A DNA stretch of 64,000 nucleotides from Methylacidiphilum infernorum V4 (GCF_000019665.1 NC_010794.1:620001-684000); one strand, 5' to 3'; shown: positions 42,965-52,644, numbered from the stretch's first letter. The notes: a model not told the origin generated them from the sequence alone. Translations and numbers: made by a program.

Positions 42965-43816
42965 ATGGGAATAAAAGATTTTAGACCTTTAACACCTGTT
43001 CAGCGATTTACCTCGCTGGATGATTTTTCGGACATTACTAAAACGGAGCCCGAATGGGACCTGACGGAACCTTATAAAAAAAAGGGAGGGAGAAACAACT
43101 ACGGAAGAATAACGGCAAGGCATAGAGGGGGAGGACATAAACAAAGATATAGGATTATAGATTTTAAAAGAGATAAAACGGGGATTTTCGCCACGGTAGA
43201 AGCCATTGAATATGATCCTTTGAGGACGGCACGGATAGCCTTGCTTCGGTATGACGATCAAGAAAAAAGATATATTATAGCCCCGCAGGAACTTAAAGTG
43301 GGTAGTCGGGTTGTCAGTGGTCCCGATGCTCCTCCGGAGGTGGGCAATTCTTTGCCGTTGAAAAATATTCCTTCTGGTCTCCCCATATATAATATCGAAC
43401 TGGTCCCCGGCAAGGGAGGGCAACTTGTGCGTTCGGCAGGGAGTAGTGCTCGAATGATGGGTCTCGACAAAGAATATGCGATAGTAAAGCTTCCTTCCGG
43501 AGAAATAAGGAAAGTTTGCGCTGAGTGTTACGCTACGGTTGGACAGGTTAGCAATCCTGATCATTTTAACAAGTCCCTAGGAAAAGCGGGAAGAACCCGG
43601 TGGCTTGGCTGGAGGCCAAGAGTAAGGGGTGTGGCTATGAACCCCGTCGATCATCCTAACGGGGGCGGGCAGGGTAAAAGTAAAGGAGGAGGGGGTTGGC
43701 AACAGCTGGAGTCCCCATGGGGTAAACCCGCCAAGGGAAAAAAGACGAGGCATAAACGAAAAAATTCGACCAAGTTTATTATTGAACGAAGACCGAAGAA
43801 AAAGAAGAAAAAGTAG
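42965..43816 (+). CDS. rplB: 50S ribosomal protein L2
   Basis: A 283-residue protein needed for subunit association and peptidyl transfer. [44 protein letters not shown] and the functional-site block [18 protein letters not shown] are all standard. The C-terminus is a lysine-rich tail. It is followed by rpsS after 17 nt. Confidence 0.97.
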   Translation: MGIKDFRPLTPVQRFTSLDDFSDITKTEPEWDLTEPYKKKGGRNNYGRITARHRGGGHKQRYRIIDFKRDKTGIFATVEAIEYDPLRTARIALLRYDDQEKRYIIAPQELKVGSRVVSGPDAPPEVGNSLPLKNIPSGLPIYNIELVPGKGGQLVRSAGSSARMMGLDKEYAIVKLPSGEIRKVCAECYATVGQVSNPDHFNKSLGKAGRTRWLGWRPRVRGVAMNPVDHPNGGGQGKSKGGGGWQQLESPWGKPAKGKKTRHKRKNSTKFIIERRPKKKKKK

Positions 43817-43833
43817 AAAAAGGGAGGTCCTTT

Positions 43834-44109
43834 ATGGGAAGAAGTCTTAAAAAGGGTCCTTTTGTAGACTCCCACTTGATTGAAAAAATTGAAAAACTGG
43901 GAGCAGCCAAGAAACCTATAAAAACATGGTCTCGGCGGTCCATGATTATCCCTGATTTTGTAGGGCATACTTTTTTAGTGCATAACGGTCGGACATTCCA
44001 GTCCGTTTATGTCACTGAAAATATGGTAGGTCATAGGTTGGGGGAATTTGCCCCAACCCGGACATTTAAAAAGCATGGTGCACATACCGAGAAAGCTTCA
44101 GTTAAGTAG
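43834..44109 (+). CDS. rpsS: 30S ribosomal protein S19
   Basis: A 91-residue protein with the opening [20 protein letters not shown] and the block [20 protein letters not shown]. It sits in the 30S head near bridge B1. GGGAGG lies upstream of the ATG. Confidence 0.97.
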   Translation: MGRSLKKGPFVDSHLIEKIEKLGAAKKPIKTWSRRSMIIPDFVGHTFLVHNGRTFQSVYVTENMVGHRLGEFAPTRTFKKHGAHTEKASVK

Positions 44110-44118
44110 GAGAAAAGC

Positions 44119-44463
44119 ATGGAAGTTCGCGCGATCTATAAAATGGCTCGAATATCCCCCTTTAAGTCCAGGGACGTTGCCCGTTCCATTAAAGGAATGG
44201 ATGCTCGAGATGCCTTCAACGTGCTCGCTTTTTATCCTAAGAAAGCAGCAAGGCTTATACGAAAAACTCTTGGCTCTGCCATTGCTAATGCGGAAAACAA
44301 CCATAACTTAAGGGCCCAGGATCTTTATGTAAAGGGTGTGTTTGTAGATGAAGGGCCGAAATTTCGTCGGTACCAGCCTAAAGCACGAGGGAGTGCTGGA
44401 ATAATCAGAAAGCGCACAGCTCACATCTGTGTTGTCTTGGATGAAAAAGAAAACAAGAGCTAA
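44119..44463 (+). CDS. rplV: 50S ribosomal protein L22
   Basis: A 114-residue protein that lines the peptide exit tunnel with a long beta hairpin. ARISPFKSRDVARSIKGM and the tail RAQDLYVKGVFVDEGPKFRRYQPKARGSAG-like region, including the macrolide-relevant hairpin, are intact. Confidence 0.95.
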   Translation: MEVRAIYKMARISPFKSRDVARSIKGMDARDAFNVLAFYPKKAARLIRKTLGSAIANAENNHNLRAQDLYVKGVFVDEGPKFRRYQPKARGSAGIIRKRTAHICVVLDEKENKS

Positions 44464-44476
44464 ATAAGGTATTTTT

Positions 44477-45124
44477 ATGGGCCAAAAAGTTAATCCTATC
44501 CTGTTTCGGTTGCCGGTAAACAGGCAGTGGCGATCGATATGGTATGCTGATAAGAAGACTTTCCCGAGGTTTATTTGGGAGGATTACCAGATCCGAAAGT
44601 TTATCAAGAAAAGGTTGGAATCGGCTGCCGTTGCAAAAATAGTTATCGAGAGGGCGGGCAACCGTGTAAGAATAAACATTCATACAGCAAGGCCGGGCTT
44701 GGTTATCGGAAGAAGGGCTGCTGAACTGGATAAAATAAAAGAAGAAATAATGGAAATTGTCGAAAAAGGAAGAGAAGTTTTAGTCGACGTGAAGGAAGTG
44801 AAGCATCCCGAGCTTGAAGCCCAACTGGTAGCCGAAAACATAGCCCTGCAAATTGAAAGAAGAGTGGCGTATAGAAGGGCTATAAAAAGAGCCATGCAAT
44901 TGACGATGGATGCCGGGGCGGTAGGAATTAAAGTGCGGTGTGCGGGCCGTCTTGGCGGCGCTGAAATTGCCAGGGCCGAGAGGTATCATGAAGGTAAAGT
45001 TCCTCTGCATTCACTAAGAGCTGACGTCGATTATGGGTTTGCAGAAGCTAAAACGGTAGCCGGAAAAATCGGGGTTAAAGTTTGGATTTGTAGAAAAGAA
45101 GATATAGCAACGGTTGTTGGTTAA
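44477..45124 (+). CDS. rpsC: 30S ribosomal protein S3
   Basis: A 215-residue protein with KH domain sequence RAGNRVRINIHTARPGLVIGR and C-terminal RCAGRLGGAEIARAE. It opens MGQKVNPILFRLPV. S3 forms part of the mRNA entry tunnel. Confidence 0.96.
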   Translation: MGQKVNPILFRLPVNRQWRSIWYADKKTFPRFIWEDYQIRKFIKKRLESAAVAKIVIERAGNRVRINIHTARPGLVIGRRAAELDKIKEEIMEIVEKGREVLVDVKEVKHPELEAQLVAENIALQIERRVAYRRAIKRAMQLTMDAGAVGIKVRCAGRLGGAEIARAERYHEGKVPLHSLRADVDYGFAEAKTVAGKIGVKVWICRKEDIATVVG

Positions 45125-45138
45125 CCATTTGAAGGGAG

Positions 45139-45570
45139 ATGAGTATGGCTCTATTACCTCGAAGAGTAAAGTATAGAAAAAGTCAGCGAGGCAGCCGAAA
45201 AGGGAATGCGACAAGAGGGACTGAACTGGCTTTCGGTTCGTTTGGGATGCAAGCTCTTGAGAGAGCGTGGATTACCAACACGCAGATCGAGGCTGCACGT
45301 GTAGCCATCATGCGGAATGTAAAAAGAAAAGGAAGGCTATGGATCAGGATTTTTCCCGATAAATCGGTAACGGCTAGACCTCCCGAAACGCGCATGGGTA
45401 AGGGTAAAGGACAGCCCGCTTTTTGGGTTGCAGTCGTTCTTCCGGGAAGGATTCTTTTCGAGCTGGATGGACTTCCAGAACAGGTTGCCAAAGAGTCGAT
45501 GAGACTTGCTGCAGCAAAGCTGCCAATCCATACCCGTTTTATCACTAGAGAGAGGTTGGTTAAAGTATGA
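45139..45570 (+). CDS. rplP: 50S ribosomal protein L16
   Basis: A 143-residue protein starting at ATG 45139 or 45145, both behind [29 protein letters not shown], then [22 protein letters not shown] and [12 protein letters not shown] are the family hallmarks. It lies at the A-site region of 23S rRNA. The last codons overlap rpmC by 4 nt. Confidence 0.96.
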   Translation: MSMALLPRRVKYRKSQRGSRKGNATRGTELAFGSFGMQALERAWITNTQIEAARVAIMRNVKRKGRLWIRIFPDKSVTARPPETRMGKGKGQPAFWVAVVLPGRILFELDGLPEQVAKESMRLAAAKLPIHTRFITRERLVKV

Positions 45571-45782
45571 AAAGGAAAGATCAACTCGTCGAACTTCGAG
45601 CCCTTGGAATCAAAGAGCTTTCAGCAAAGGAAAAGGAGTGCCGGGAAGAGTTATTTCGTCTCCGGATGCAGAAATCGACGGCTGCTCTAGAAAAACCTTC
45701 TCGTATTAAGGAATTAAAAAAGATGATTGCAAGAATACAGACCCTATCCCGGGAAAAGACCAAGGGGGAGGATTCCAAGTAA
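45567..45782 (+). CDS. rpmC: 50S ribosomal protein L29
   Basis: A 71-residue, two-helix protein with [21 protein letters not shown] and [18 protein letters not shown]. It is located at the tunnel exit beside L23. The start overlaps the rplP stop (ATGA). Confidence 0.93.
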   Translation: MKRKDQLVELRALGIKELSAKEKECREELFRLRMQKSTAALEKPSRIKELKKMIARIQTLSREKTKGEDSK

Positions 45783-45796
45783 AAAAGGAGTAGAGC

Positions 45797-46144
45797 ATGG
45801 AAGAATCTTCGGATATTAAAGCGGGTTTTGACCAAAAAACGCTTACAAGGAGAAAGCCAAAGGAAAAGATTGGAACGGTGGTTTCGACCAAGATGGCGAA
45901 AACCGCCGTAGTCATGGTGAGCAGGCATAAGGCTCATCCCAAGTACAAGAAAATTATAATAGTGAGAAAAAAATTTTATGCCCACGACGAGGGAGAAATC
46001 GCTAAAGAGGGGGATACTGTAAAGATTCAAGAGTGCAGGCCTCTTAGCCGTTTAAAGAGATGGAAAGTCATAGAAGTTTTAAAGACATCTAATAGGGAGG
46101 GAAAAAATGCTTCAGGTACGCAGTTGGTTGGAAGTAGCGGATAA
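45797..46144 (+). CDS. rpsQ: 30S ribosomal protein S17, extended at both ends
   Basis: A 115-residue protein, longer than the usual 80-90. The core is [25 protein letters not shown]...[33 protein letters not shown]. About 20 residues precede it, and a tail of roughly 15 residues ([15 protein letters not shown]) follows. The tail is encoded in sequence that overlaps the first 38 nt of rplN in another frame. Confidence 0.94.
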   Translation: MEESSDIKAGFDQKTLTRRKPKEKIGTVVSTKMAKTAVVMVSRHKAHPKYKKIIIVRKKFYAHDEGEIAKEGDTVKIQECRPLSRLKRWKVIEVLKTSNREGKNASGTQLVGSSG

Positions 46145-46472
46145 TAGTGGAGCAAAGAAAGCCACGATGATCGGTGTTATCGGTCGAAAAACCCTGGTTG
46201 CAAAGGTGGGAGATATTATAACGGCTTCGGTAAAAGATGCCTTACCCAATGGGGCGGTGAAAAAAGGGGAAGTGGTCAGGGCTGTTGTCGTTCGGACCAA
46301 AAGTCCCATTCGAAGAAGTGATGGGTCTTATCTTAAATTTGACAAAAATGCTATTGTTATAATCGACAAGGAATCCAATCCCAAGGGGACTCGTATATTC
46401 GGTCCCGTTGCTAGGGAGTTACGGGAAAAGAATTTCATGAAAATTCTTTCACTAGCTCCAGAGGTAGTATGA
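46107..46472 (+). CDS. rplN: 50S ribosomal protein L14
   Basis: A 121-residue protein opening [19 protein letters not shown], behind GGGAGG. The C-terminal [28 protein letters not shown] is standard. L14 forms intersubunit bridges. It overlaps the 3' end of rpsQ by 38 nt and rplX by 4 nt. Confidence 0.96.
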   Translation: MLQVRSWLEVADNSGAKKATMIGVIGRKTLVAKVGDIITASVKDALPNGAVKKGEVVRAVVVRTKSPIRRSDGSYLKFDKNAIVIIDKESNPKGTRIFGPVARELREKNFMKILSLAPEVV

Positions 46473-46789
46473 ATAAGAGAGCCAAGAGCAAGAATAGAGA
46501 GCCCCTGAGAAAGAGTCCTGTAAAGAGAGGAGACGAAGTCGTTGTCATTACGGGAAGTGAGCGGGGAAAAAGGGGAAAGGTCCTCAAGGTATTAAGAAAT
46601 ACCCACAAGGTCATTGTCGAAGGGATAAAGATGGTCAAAAAAGCGGTGAGACCTTCGCAAGATAATCCCAAAGGGGGTATTGTTGAAAAAGAAGCAACAA
46701 TCGCTATTTCCAATGTCATGCTTGCTTCAAAATGGGAGAAGAGGCAGGAAAAAAAGAAAGTGGCGGTAGAAAAGAAAGAGCAGGGATGA
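46469..46789 (+). CDS. rplX: 50S ribosomal protein L24
   Basis: A 106-residue protein with a KOW motif in [24 protein letters not shown] and the block [27 protein letters not shown]. It initiates 50S assembly. It has a long lysine- and glutamate-rich C-terminal tail. The start overlaps the rplN stop. Confidence 0.95.
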   Translation: MNKRAKSKNREPLRKSPVKRGDEVVVITGSERGKRGKVLKVLRNTHKVIVEGIKMVKKAVRPSQDNPKGGIVEKEATIAISNVMLASKWEKRQEKKKVAVEKKEQG

Positions 46790-46853
46790 AAATTCTTCTT
46801 GAAAAGGGTTTGATTTTATTTTGGTTAATGAAACAAGAGGAACAAGTATTGGA

Positions 46854-47435
46854 ATGAAAAGTAATGTCCCGAAGTTTTTAAAAGCCTATAGAGAAGTTGT
46901 CGTTCCTTATCTGATTGAGAAGAACGGTTATAAGAATATTCATGAAGTTCCAAAAATTGTAAAGATAACCCTAAACTGTTGCATGGGGTCATCTGGGGAT
47001 ATTAAAGTTGCCCTTGAAGAGGCCGCAAAGGAGCTTGCCCTCATTACGGGACAGAAGCCCGTTAAGACCAGGGCTAAAAAAAGCATTTCTAATTTCAAAC
47101 TAAGAAAAGGGCAAGAAATTGGTTGTAAGGTTACCTTGAGAGGGGAAAGGATGTATGAATTTTTGGAAAGATTTGTTTGGGCGGCTTTGCCCAGGGTAAG
47201 GGATTTTAGGGGATTGCCTACCCGCTCATTTGATGCTCAGGGCAATTATACCATTGGGATAAAAGACCACACCATTTTTCCAGAAGTAGATATCGAAAAT
47301 CTCAAAAGGAATATTGGATTTGATGTGACTATCGTTACCACGGCGAAGACCAAGAAAGAAGCTATTGATCTGCTTTCTGCAATGGGTTTCCCTTTTATTG
47401 GAGAAAAGGGCAAGCCACTTGTTTTATCGGCTTAG
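46854..47435 (+). CDS. rplE: 50S ribosomal protein L5
   Basis: About 193 residues from ATG 46854 ([16 protein letters not shown]), the start that matches family length; GAGGA lies 12 nt upstream, which is longer than ideal. A TTG at 46821 would add 11 residues. The blocks [23 protein letters not shown] and [17 protein letters not shown] are intact. L5 binds 5S rRNA and bridges to the 30S head. Confidence 0.94.
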   Translation: MKSNVPKFLKAYREVVVPYLIEKNGYKNIHEVPKIVKITLNCCMGSSGDIKVALEEAAKELALITGQKPVKTRAKKSISNFKLRKGQEIGCKVTLRGERMYEFLERFVWAALPRVRDFRGLPTRSFDAQGNYTIGIKDHTIFPEVDIENLKRNIGFDVTIVTTAKTKKEAIDLLSAMGFPFIGEKGKPLVLSA

Positions 47436-47457
47436 AACGGAGAGGGGAGGATCAAAT

Positions 47458-47643
47458 ATGGCCACGAAAGCATGGATTGCAAAACAGAAGAGAAAACCAA
47501 AATTTAGTACAAGAAAATATAACCGGTGTAGAATATCGGGAAGAAGAAGAGCTTATATCAGAAAGTTTGGGTTAAGTAGAATTCAGTTTAGAGAACTGGC
47601 TTCTTGGGGTGAAATTCCCGGAGTCATTAAGGCCAGTTGGTAA
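47458..47643 (+). CDS. rpsN: 30S ribosomal protein S14, short form without zinc site
   Basis: A 61-residue protein of the length and alignment of zinc-type S14 (AKQKRKPKF, then [14 protein letters not shown], ending [11 protein letters not shown]). The four zinc cysteines of that form (CxxC...CxxC) are reduced to one: CRIS and SRIQ stand where CxxC pairs are expected. The gene therefore encodes a short, zinc-independent variant. GGGGAGG precedes the ATG. Confidence 0.94.
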   Translation: MATKAWIAKQKRKPKFSTRKYNRCRISGRRRAYIRKFGLSRIQFRELASWGEIPGVIKASW

Positions 47644-47657
47644 ATTAGAAAAAGAAT

Positions 47658-48044
47658 ATGATAACCGATCCGATTGCCGATTTTTGTTCCGCAATACAGA
47701 ATGCGGCCTACGCGAAGAAAAAAGAGATAAAAGTACCCTATTCTTTTTTAAAAGAGCGAATCGCTCAAGTTATGCTTCATGAGGGTTACTTGGAAAAAAT
47801 AGAGAAGATAGAAGTGAGGAAAAACATATTTGAATTAAAAGTCGTTCTTAAAGAACCTGCTCTCATTACGAAGATAAAGAGGATAAGCAAGCCTGGATTG
47901 CGGCAGTACGTAGGTTATAAAGAAATTCCTAATATTTTAAGAGGACTCGGAATATGCATCCTTTCAACTTCAAGAGGAATAATGGCCGGTCATAGGGCCA
48001 AAAGGATGAAATTGGGTGGAGAGTTGCTCCTAGCCATTTATTAA
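47658..48044 (+). CDS. rpsH: 30S ribosomal protein S8
   Basis: A 128-residue protein with DPIADFCSAIQNAAYAKKKEI and the C-terminal STSRGIMAGHRAKRMKLGGELLLAIY. It binds 16S rRNA helix 21 and, in E. coli, represses the spc operon. Confidence 0.95.
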   Translation: MITDPIADFCSAIQNAAYAKKKEIKVPYSFLKERIAQVMLHEGYLEKIEKIEVRKNIFELKVVLKEPALITKIKRISKPGLRQYVGYKEIPNILRGLGICILSTSRGIMAGHRAKRMKLGGELLLAIY

Positions 48045-48058
48045 AGAGGATTTGGAAA

Positions 48059-48598
48059 ATGTCAAGAATTGGAAAATTGCCCATTAAACTCCCTCCAGGA
48101 ATAAAAGTGAGTATTGAAGGAAACAATGTTACCTTGGAAGGGAAGAAAGGCAAACTATTCCATAGGTTGCCCGAATTTTTGAAGGTTCATCAGCAAGACG
48201 GCTCCCTGATACTGGAGAATACTGCGGATAGCCGGCAGTCAAAGGCCATGTATGGTCTCCATCGCTCCTTGCTGAACAATGCGGTAATGGGAGTGCACGA
48301 GGGGTTCCAAAAGAAGCTGGAAATTAATGGAATCGGATTTAGAGCCGCCGTGGAAGGGAAAAAGTTAGTGATGAATCTTGGATTTTCGCACCCCGTTGTG
48401 TACGAGATTCCCGAGGGAATATCCGTCAAAGTTCAAGATAACACGAAGCTGACCATAGAGGGTATTGATAAATGCCTGGTGGGGGCTGTAGCGGCCGATA
48501 TCCGTGGATTTTATGTTCCTGAACCCTATAAAGGAAAAGGCATAAGGTATGCGGGCGAGGTGATACGGAGGAAGGCGGGAAAGACGGCTCAAAAGTAA
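48059..48598 (+). CDS. rplF: 50S ribosomal protein L6
   Basis: A 179-residue protein opening MSRIGKLPIKLPPGIKVSI. The second domain ends with RGFYVPEPYKGKGIRYAGEVIRRKAGKT. L6 sits near the sarcin-ricin loop and the factor-binding site. Confidence 0.96.
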   Translation: MSRIGKLPIKLPPGIKVSIEGNNVTLEGKKGKLFHRLPEFLKVHQQDGSLILENTADSRQSKAMYGLHRSLLNNAVMGVHEGFQKKLEINGIGFRAAVEGKKLVMNLGFSHPVVYEIPEGISVKVQDNTKLTIEGIDKCLVGAVAADIRGFYVPEPYKGKGIRYAGEVIRRKAGKTAQK

Positions 48599-48976
48599 AT
48601 GGAAAATAACCGGATAGAGGATATGAAGAAGACTAGATTGGATGCAAGGAAAGTTCGTCACCTGCGTATTCGGAAAAAAGTTTTTGGTTCCCCGGAAAGA
48701 CCCAGGTTAAGCGTTTATTTTTCTAACAATCACATCTATGCTCAACTCATTAATGACGAAGAGGGCCGTACCCTTGCCTTTGCCTCGACCATGGAAAAGG
48801 CTTTTTCAGGTCTTAAGCCGAATATAGAGGGAGCGACAAAAATTGGAGAAGCTATAGCAAAAAGGGCCTTAGAGAAAAAAATTAAAAAAGTGGTTTTCGA
48901 TCGTGGAGGGTTTCTCTATCATGGAAAAGTTAAAGCTCTTGCAGATTCTGCTAGAGAACAAGGATTGGAGTTTTAA
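48599..48976 (+). CDS. rplR: 50S ribosomal protein L18
   Basis: A 125-residue 5S rRNA-binding protein. ATG 48599 follows the rplF stop directly; ATG 48623 ([10 protein letters not shown]) gives the more usual N-terminus but its GAGG is only about 2 nt away. The blocks [27 protein letters not shown] and [23 protein letters not shown] are standard. Confidence 0.94.
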   Translation: MENNRIEDMKKTRLDARKVRHLRIRKKVFGSPERPRLSVYFSNNHIYAQLINDEEGRTLAFASTMEKAFSGLKPNIEGATKIGEAIAKRALEKKIKKVVFDRGGFLYHGKVKALADSAREQGLEF

Positions 48977-48979
48977 GGA

Positions 48980-49633
48980 ATGAATCCCAAGGATAACCAT
49001 TTATCAGCATCAACGACTCTCTTGGAAGAAAAGCAACCTGTAGATCTGAAAGAAGAAGAGCAGGGTATCGAACCGAAAGGAGGGCGCAAGAAAATACGAC
49101 GTCACTCTGAAAAGAGAGATTTTAAACATGAAGAAACTTACCATGAAGAGCTCATGGACAGGGTTATTCATGTCAATCGGTGTGCCAAGGTGGTTAAAGG
49201 AGGACGTCGCTATAGTTTTGGGGCGTTGGTGGTAGTTGGAGATAGGGCCGGGCAGATCGGCATCGGTTTTGGAAAAGCCAACGAAGTTGCCGATGCGGTA
49301 AAAAAGGCAACGGAAAGCGCACGAAAGAAAATGCAGAGGATTGTTAGAAATGGAGATACGATCCCTCACGAGGTCATAGGGGAATTTAGCGGAGGAAAGG
49401 TTTTAATGAAACCTGCTTCTCCGGGGACAGGAGTCATAGCGGGGGTAATTGTTCGATCCATACTGGAAGCTGCGGGTATTAAAGATGTTTTGACCAAATC
49501 CCTGGGTTCAAAAAACCCTTATAATGTTGCCAAGGCTACGTTTAAAGCCTTGCTTCAGTTAAAGTCCCGAGACGAGGTTCTCCATAAAAGGGGCAAGGAT
49601 ATCCCCCTTGCTTCTCAACCTATTACAGAGTAA
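48980..49633 (+). CDS. rpsE: 30S ribosomal protein S5
   Basis: A 217-residue protein. A charged N-terminal extension of about 55 residues precedes the S5 core ([29 protein letters not shown]). The C-terminal [21 protein letters not shown] is standard. S5 shapes the decoding centre and the mRNA tunnel. rplO follows after 23 nt; the rpmD (L30) gene expected here is missing. Confidence 0.95.
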   Translation: MNPKDNHLSASTTLLEEKQPVDLKEEEQGIEPKGGRKKIRRHSEKRDFKHEETYHEELMDRVIHVNRCAKVVKGGRRYSFGALVVVGDRAGQIGIGFGKANEVADAVKKATESARKKMQRIVRNGDTIPHEVIGEFSGGKVLMKPASPGTGVIAGVIVRSILEAAGIKDVLTKSLGSKNPYNVAKATFKALLQLKSRDEVLHKRGKDIPLASQPITE

Positions 49634-49656
49634 CCCCATCGATAAGGAAAGTCATT

Positions 49657-50109
49657 ATGATGCTTAATGATGTTCGACCGGCTATTGGAGCCAAAAAACG
49701 AAAAAAAAGAGTTGGATGTGGAGAAAGCTCCGGTCATGGAAAGACAAGCGGAAGAGGGCATAAGGGACAGAAAGCCCGTGCAGGGGGCTCCATTCGTATT
49801 GGATTTGAGGGAGGGCAAATGCCCTTGATCCGTAGGATTCCTAAGAGAGGATTTAATAACAAGCTTTTTCATGTTTTTTATGCCCCGGTTAACCTTTCAG
49901 CCCTTCAGGGAATTCAGCAAGAGGTTATTGACGAGAGCTTGCTCAGGCAAATCGGCGTGGTCAAAGGGAAGTGGGATGGAATAAAGATTTTAGGGAAGGG
50001 AGAAATTACCCAAGCTTATACTTTCAAAGTCCATGCTGTAAGCGCTTCGGCAAAAGAAAAAATTGAAAAGGCTGGGGGAAAAATTGAACTGATAAAATCA
50101 ACTCCCTAA
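49657..50109 (+). CDS. rplO: 50S ribosomal protein L15
   Basis: A 150-residue protein with the glycine-rich rRNA-threading N-terminus RVGCGESSGHGKTSGRGHKGQKARAGG and a globular C-terminal domain. Two adjacent ATGs are possible starts. It precedes secY by 95 nt. Confidence 0.95.
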   Translation: MMLNDVRPAIGAKKRKKRVGCGESSGHGKTSGRGHKGQKARAGGSIRIGFEGGQMPLIRRIPKRGFNNKLFHVFYAPVNLSALQGIQQEVIDESLLRQIGVVKGKWDGIKILGKGEITQAYTFKVHAVSASAKEKIEKAGGKIELIKSTP

Positions 50110-50148
50110 AAATATTTCCTCTTGAATCTTCTCCTCGAATCATTGTCT

Positions 50149-50174
50149 ATATATGTAGTAGATATATGTAGTAG
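50149..50174 (+). repeat. 13-nt perfect tandem repeat between rplO and secY
   Basis: ATATATGTAGTAG occurs twice head to tail in the 95-nt gap. It may be a slippage product or a weak A/T promoter element for secY. Confidence 0.7.
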
Positions 50175-50204
50175 AACCCTAAAAAAAAGTTTATTTAGCC
50201 ATCC

Positions 50205-51695
50205 ATGCTTTCAGCCTTTGTCAACGTTTTTAAAATACCGGAACTGAGATCGAGGATACTTTTTACCCTAGGGGTGATCATCATCATCAGGCTAGGTTCC
50301 GCCATTCCCTGCCCAGGAGTCAATCCCAATGTTCTGGGAGAGTTTTTCCGTACCGTGGTTGATCAGCAGGCCCAGGGTTCCGTTGTGGGTATGTTAAACC
50401 TTTTTAGCGGTGGAGCCCTTGAAAATTGCGCCATTTTTTCCTTGAGCGTTATGCCTTACATCAGCGCAAGCATCATGATGCAGCTATTGACGACGGTTGT
50501 TCCTACCCTGGGGAAGTTGGCCAGGGAAGAAGGGGGTAGGCAAAAGTTGACGCAGTATTCGAGGCTATTGACCGTCTTGTTGTGCCTTTTCCAGGGCTAC
50601 CTGCTATCAATCGGTTTTGAAAATCCCGAAAGCATTCCCTTGCTTCATGGCATTCATGGGATTATCGAAAAATTGGGGAGTCCTCTCGTTCCTGAGCCCG
50701 GCTGGAGTTTTAGGCTGATAACGATGATCAGTCTGACTACGGGAACCATGCTTCTCATGTGGCTTGGGGAACAGATTACCGATAAAGGAATTGGCAATGG
50801 AGTGTCTTTAATTATCACGATCGGTATTTTGGCAAGATTACCTGCTGGACTCGTCCAGGGATGGTCAAAACTCATTTCCCCTTCAAGTATTACCGCTTCT
50901 AGCCCTTTTCTCATTGCTTTACTCCTTCTTTTTCTCTTTGGTGTTATTGCTACGACTGTGGCCATGACACAGGCGATGAGAAAAATTCCCATCCACTATG
51001 CCAAGCAAGTAAGGGGCAATAAAATTTATGGAGGACAGACCTCTTTTTTACCTTTAAAGGTGAATTATTCCGGGGTAATGCCGATTATTTTTGCCCAGGC
51101 TATTCTTCTGTTTCCTTCAACGATGATCGGATTTTTGGTTCCCAACTCGGTTGTTGCGGCAAGAATAGCCAACTCCCTGTCTGCCGGTTCTCTTTATTAC
51201 GCTCTTTCGGTAGTCTTGATTTTTTTCTTTTCCTATTTTTGGGTTGCAACCCAGTTTAACCCCGTACAGATTGCCGATGATTTGAAAAAGCATGGAGGAT
51301 TTATTCCTGGAATAAGACCGGGTGCTCCGACTTCCGAGTTTCTCGATTATTCAATGACCAGGTTAACCTTGGCCGGTGCTGTATTCTTGTCTATTCTTGC
51401 TGTATTGCCGATGGTGGTCCAGAATCTCCTTGGAATCCCGGCAATTACGGCTCAATTTTTTGGAGGGACGAGCCTGCTTATTGTTGTCGGCGTGATATTA
51501 GATACGATGCGGCAAACAGAAACTTACTTGCTCCAGAGAAATTATGATGGATTCCTCAAAAAGAGGAAAGTGGGGAAAACCGCCGGGGCTGCTATTGCGA
51601 CGAACGCCGTCAAGGAAAGAACCCTAGTCTGGATATATACTTTTATTGGCATATTGGTTATTGCCGGGATCACCGTTTCACTTTTTAAGAAGTAA
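50205..51695 (+). CDS. secY: Preprotein translocase subunit SecY
   Basis: A 496-residue inner-membrane channel with ten transmembrane helices. The plug region GVNPNVLGEFF, the loop AMRKIPIHYAKQVRG (SecA/ribosome contact) and C-terminal QTETYLLQRNYDGFLKKRK are family hallmarks. It closes the ribosomal cluster. Neither adk nor map follows. Its 3' end overlaps the convergent HlyD-like gene by 11 nt. Confidence 0.96.
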   Translation: MLSAFVNVFKIPELRSRILFTLGVIIIIRLGSAIPCPGVNPNVLGEFFRTVVDQQAQGSVVGMLNLFSGGALENCAIFSLSVMPYISASIMMQLLTTVVPTLGKLAREEGGRQKLTQYSRLLTVLLCLFQGYLLSIGFENPESIPLLHGIHGIIEKLGSPLVPEPGWSFRLITMISLTTGTMLLMWLGEQITDKGIGNGVSLIITIGILARLPAGLVQGWSKLISPSSITASSPFLIALLLLFLFGVIATTVAMTQAMRKIPIHYAKQVRGNKIYGGQTSFLPLKVNYSGVMPIIFAQAILLFPSTMIGFLVPNSVVAARIANSLSAGSLYYALSVVLIFFFSYFWVATQFNPVQIADDLKKHGGFIPGIRPGAPTSEFLDYSMTRLTLAGAVFLSILAVLPMVVQNLLGIPAITAQFFGGTSLLIVVGVILDTMRQTETYLLQRNYDGFLKKRKVGKTAGAAIATNAVKERTLVWIYTFIGILVIAGITVSLFKK

Positions 51696-52644
51696 AAGAA
51701 TCAAGCTTCTGGAATTTCCCTGGAAGGAATTTCTTGGCCATCTTCCACAAAAACCATATTAGCGTTAGCGTAAGCAAGGAATACAAAAGGCTTAAGGGAT
51801 AAATAGGGGTGTCTTTGCCCACTTGCACCCGTAGGGTTACCGTCATCCATGGGCCAAGATTGGCGTAGTCTTTGGGAAGCGGTTCATCAAGAAGGACTTT
51901 TACGGGCACACGTTGCGAGGTTTTAACGTAATTGAGGGTAAGGTCTTCTGGAGAATAAGAGCTAAATGCGTTTTTTGTTCCTTTTTGAATGCTATCGACA
52001 TGCGCAGTAAGCCATTTTTGGGGATAAGCAGCGATTTTGACCAGGGCCGGCTGACCGGGACGGATTTTATTTAATTGCTTTTCTTTGAAATTGCCTACAA
52101 CCCAGGAGTCATCAGAGACTATAGAAAAGAGATATTGACCGGTGCTGACGTAATCTCCTGGTTCAACTCTTTTATTGGTTATTTTCCCTTCGAGGGGACA
52201 GTAAATATCGGTATAACCAAGCGAAAGGCTTTCTAAGCGGAGAATGGATCGTGTAATTAAATTTGAGGCTAGGGTTAGATCGTAATTGAAAGAGCTCAAG
52301 GCATTGATGACGCTCAATTGACGAAGCCTTAACCACTCGGTTTGAGCAAGGATTCTAAAAGCATCCGCAAAAGCTACCCTGGCCAAGTAATCCCTGGGAT
52401 CGATTTTGACCATCAGTTCTCCTTTTTTGACCTTCAGGTTGTCATCAACCAGGACTTTCTCAACATATCCGGATACTTTTGAAGAGATTCTTAAGACATG
52501 AGAGTTCATATAAGCATCTTCTGTTTGTTGATAGCTGGATCTTTCCAACAAGCTTTTCCAAGAGAAAAACAATCCTCCAGAGAAGATTAAGCAAACCAGG
52601 ATGAAGCGGTAGCTTGTTTTGCTGAAAACCATAAGCCGGTGCAT
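51685..52644 (-). CDS. HlyD/EmrA-like membrane fusion protein
   Basis: About 319 residues. One N-terminal transmembrane helix (about 10-30) precedes a biotinyl-lipoyl-like half domain (TEDAYMNSHVLRISSKVSGYVEKVLVDDNLKVKKGELMVKIDP). A very short helical hairpin follows, then the second half domain DIYCPLEGKITNKRVEPGDYVSTGQ and a beta barrel. A second hydrophobic segment lies near the C-terminus, unusual for EmrA. The ATG at 52644 is preferred over a TTG at 52710. It follows the tandem lipoprotein gene on the same strand. No transporter gene is adjacent. Confidence 0.82.
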   Translation of the reverse strand: MHRLMVFSKTSYRFILVCLIFSGGLFFSWKSLLERSSYQQTEDAYMNSHVLRISSKVSGYVEKVLVDDNLKVKKGELMVKIDPRDYLARVAFADAFRILAQTEWLRLRQLSVINALSSFNYDLTLASNLITRSILRLESLSLGYTDIYCPLEGKITNKRVEPGDYVSTGQYLFSIVSDDSWVVGNFKEKQLNKIRPGQPALVKIAAYPQKWLTAHVDSIQKGTKNAFSSYSPEDLTLNYVKTSQRVPVKVLLDEPLPKDYANLGPWMTVTLRVQVGKDTPIYPLSLLYSLLTLTLIWFLWKMAKKFLPGKFQKLDSFTS

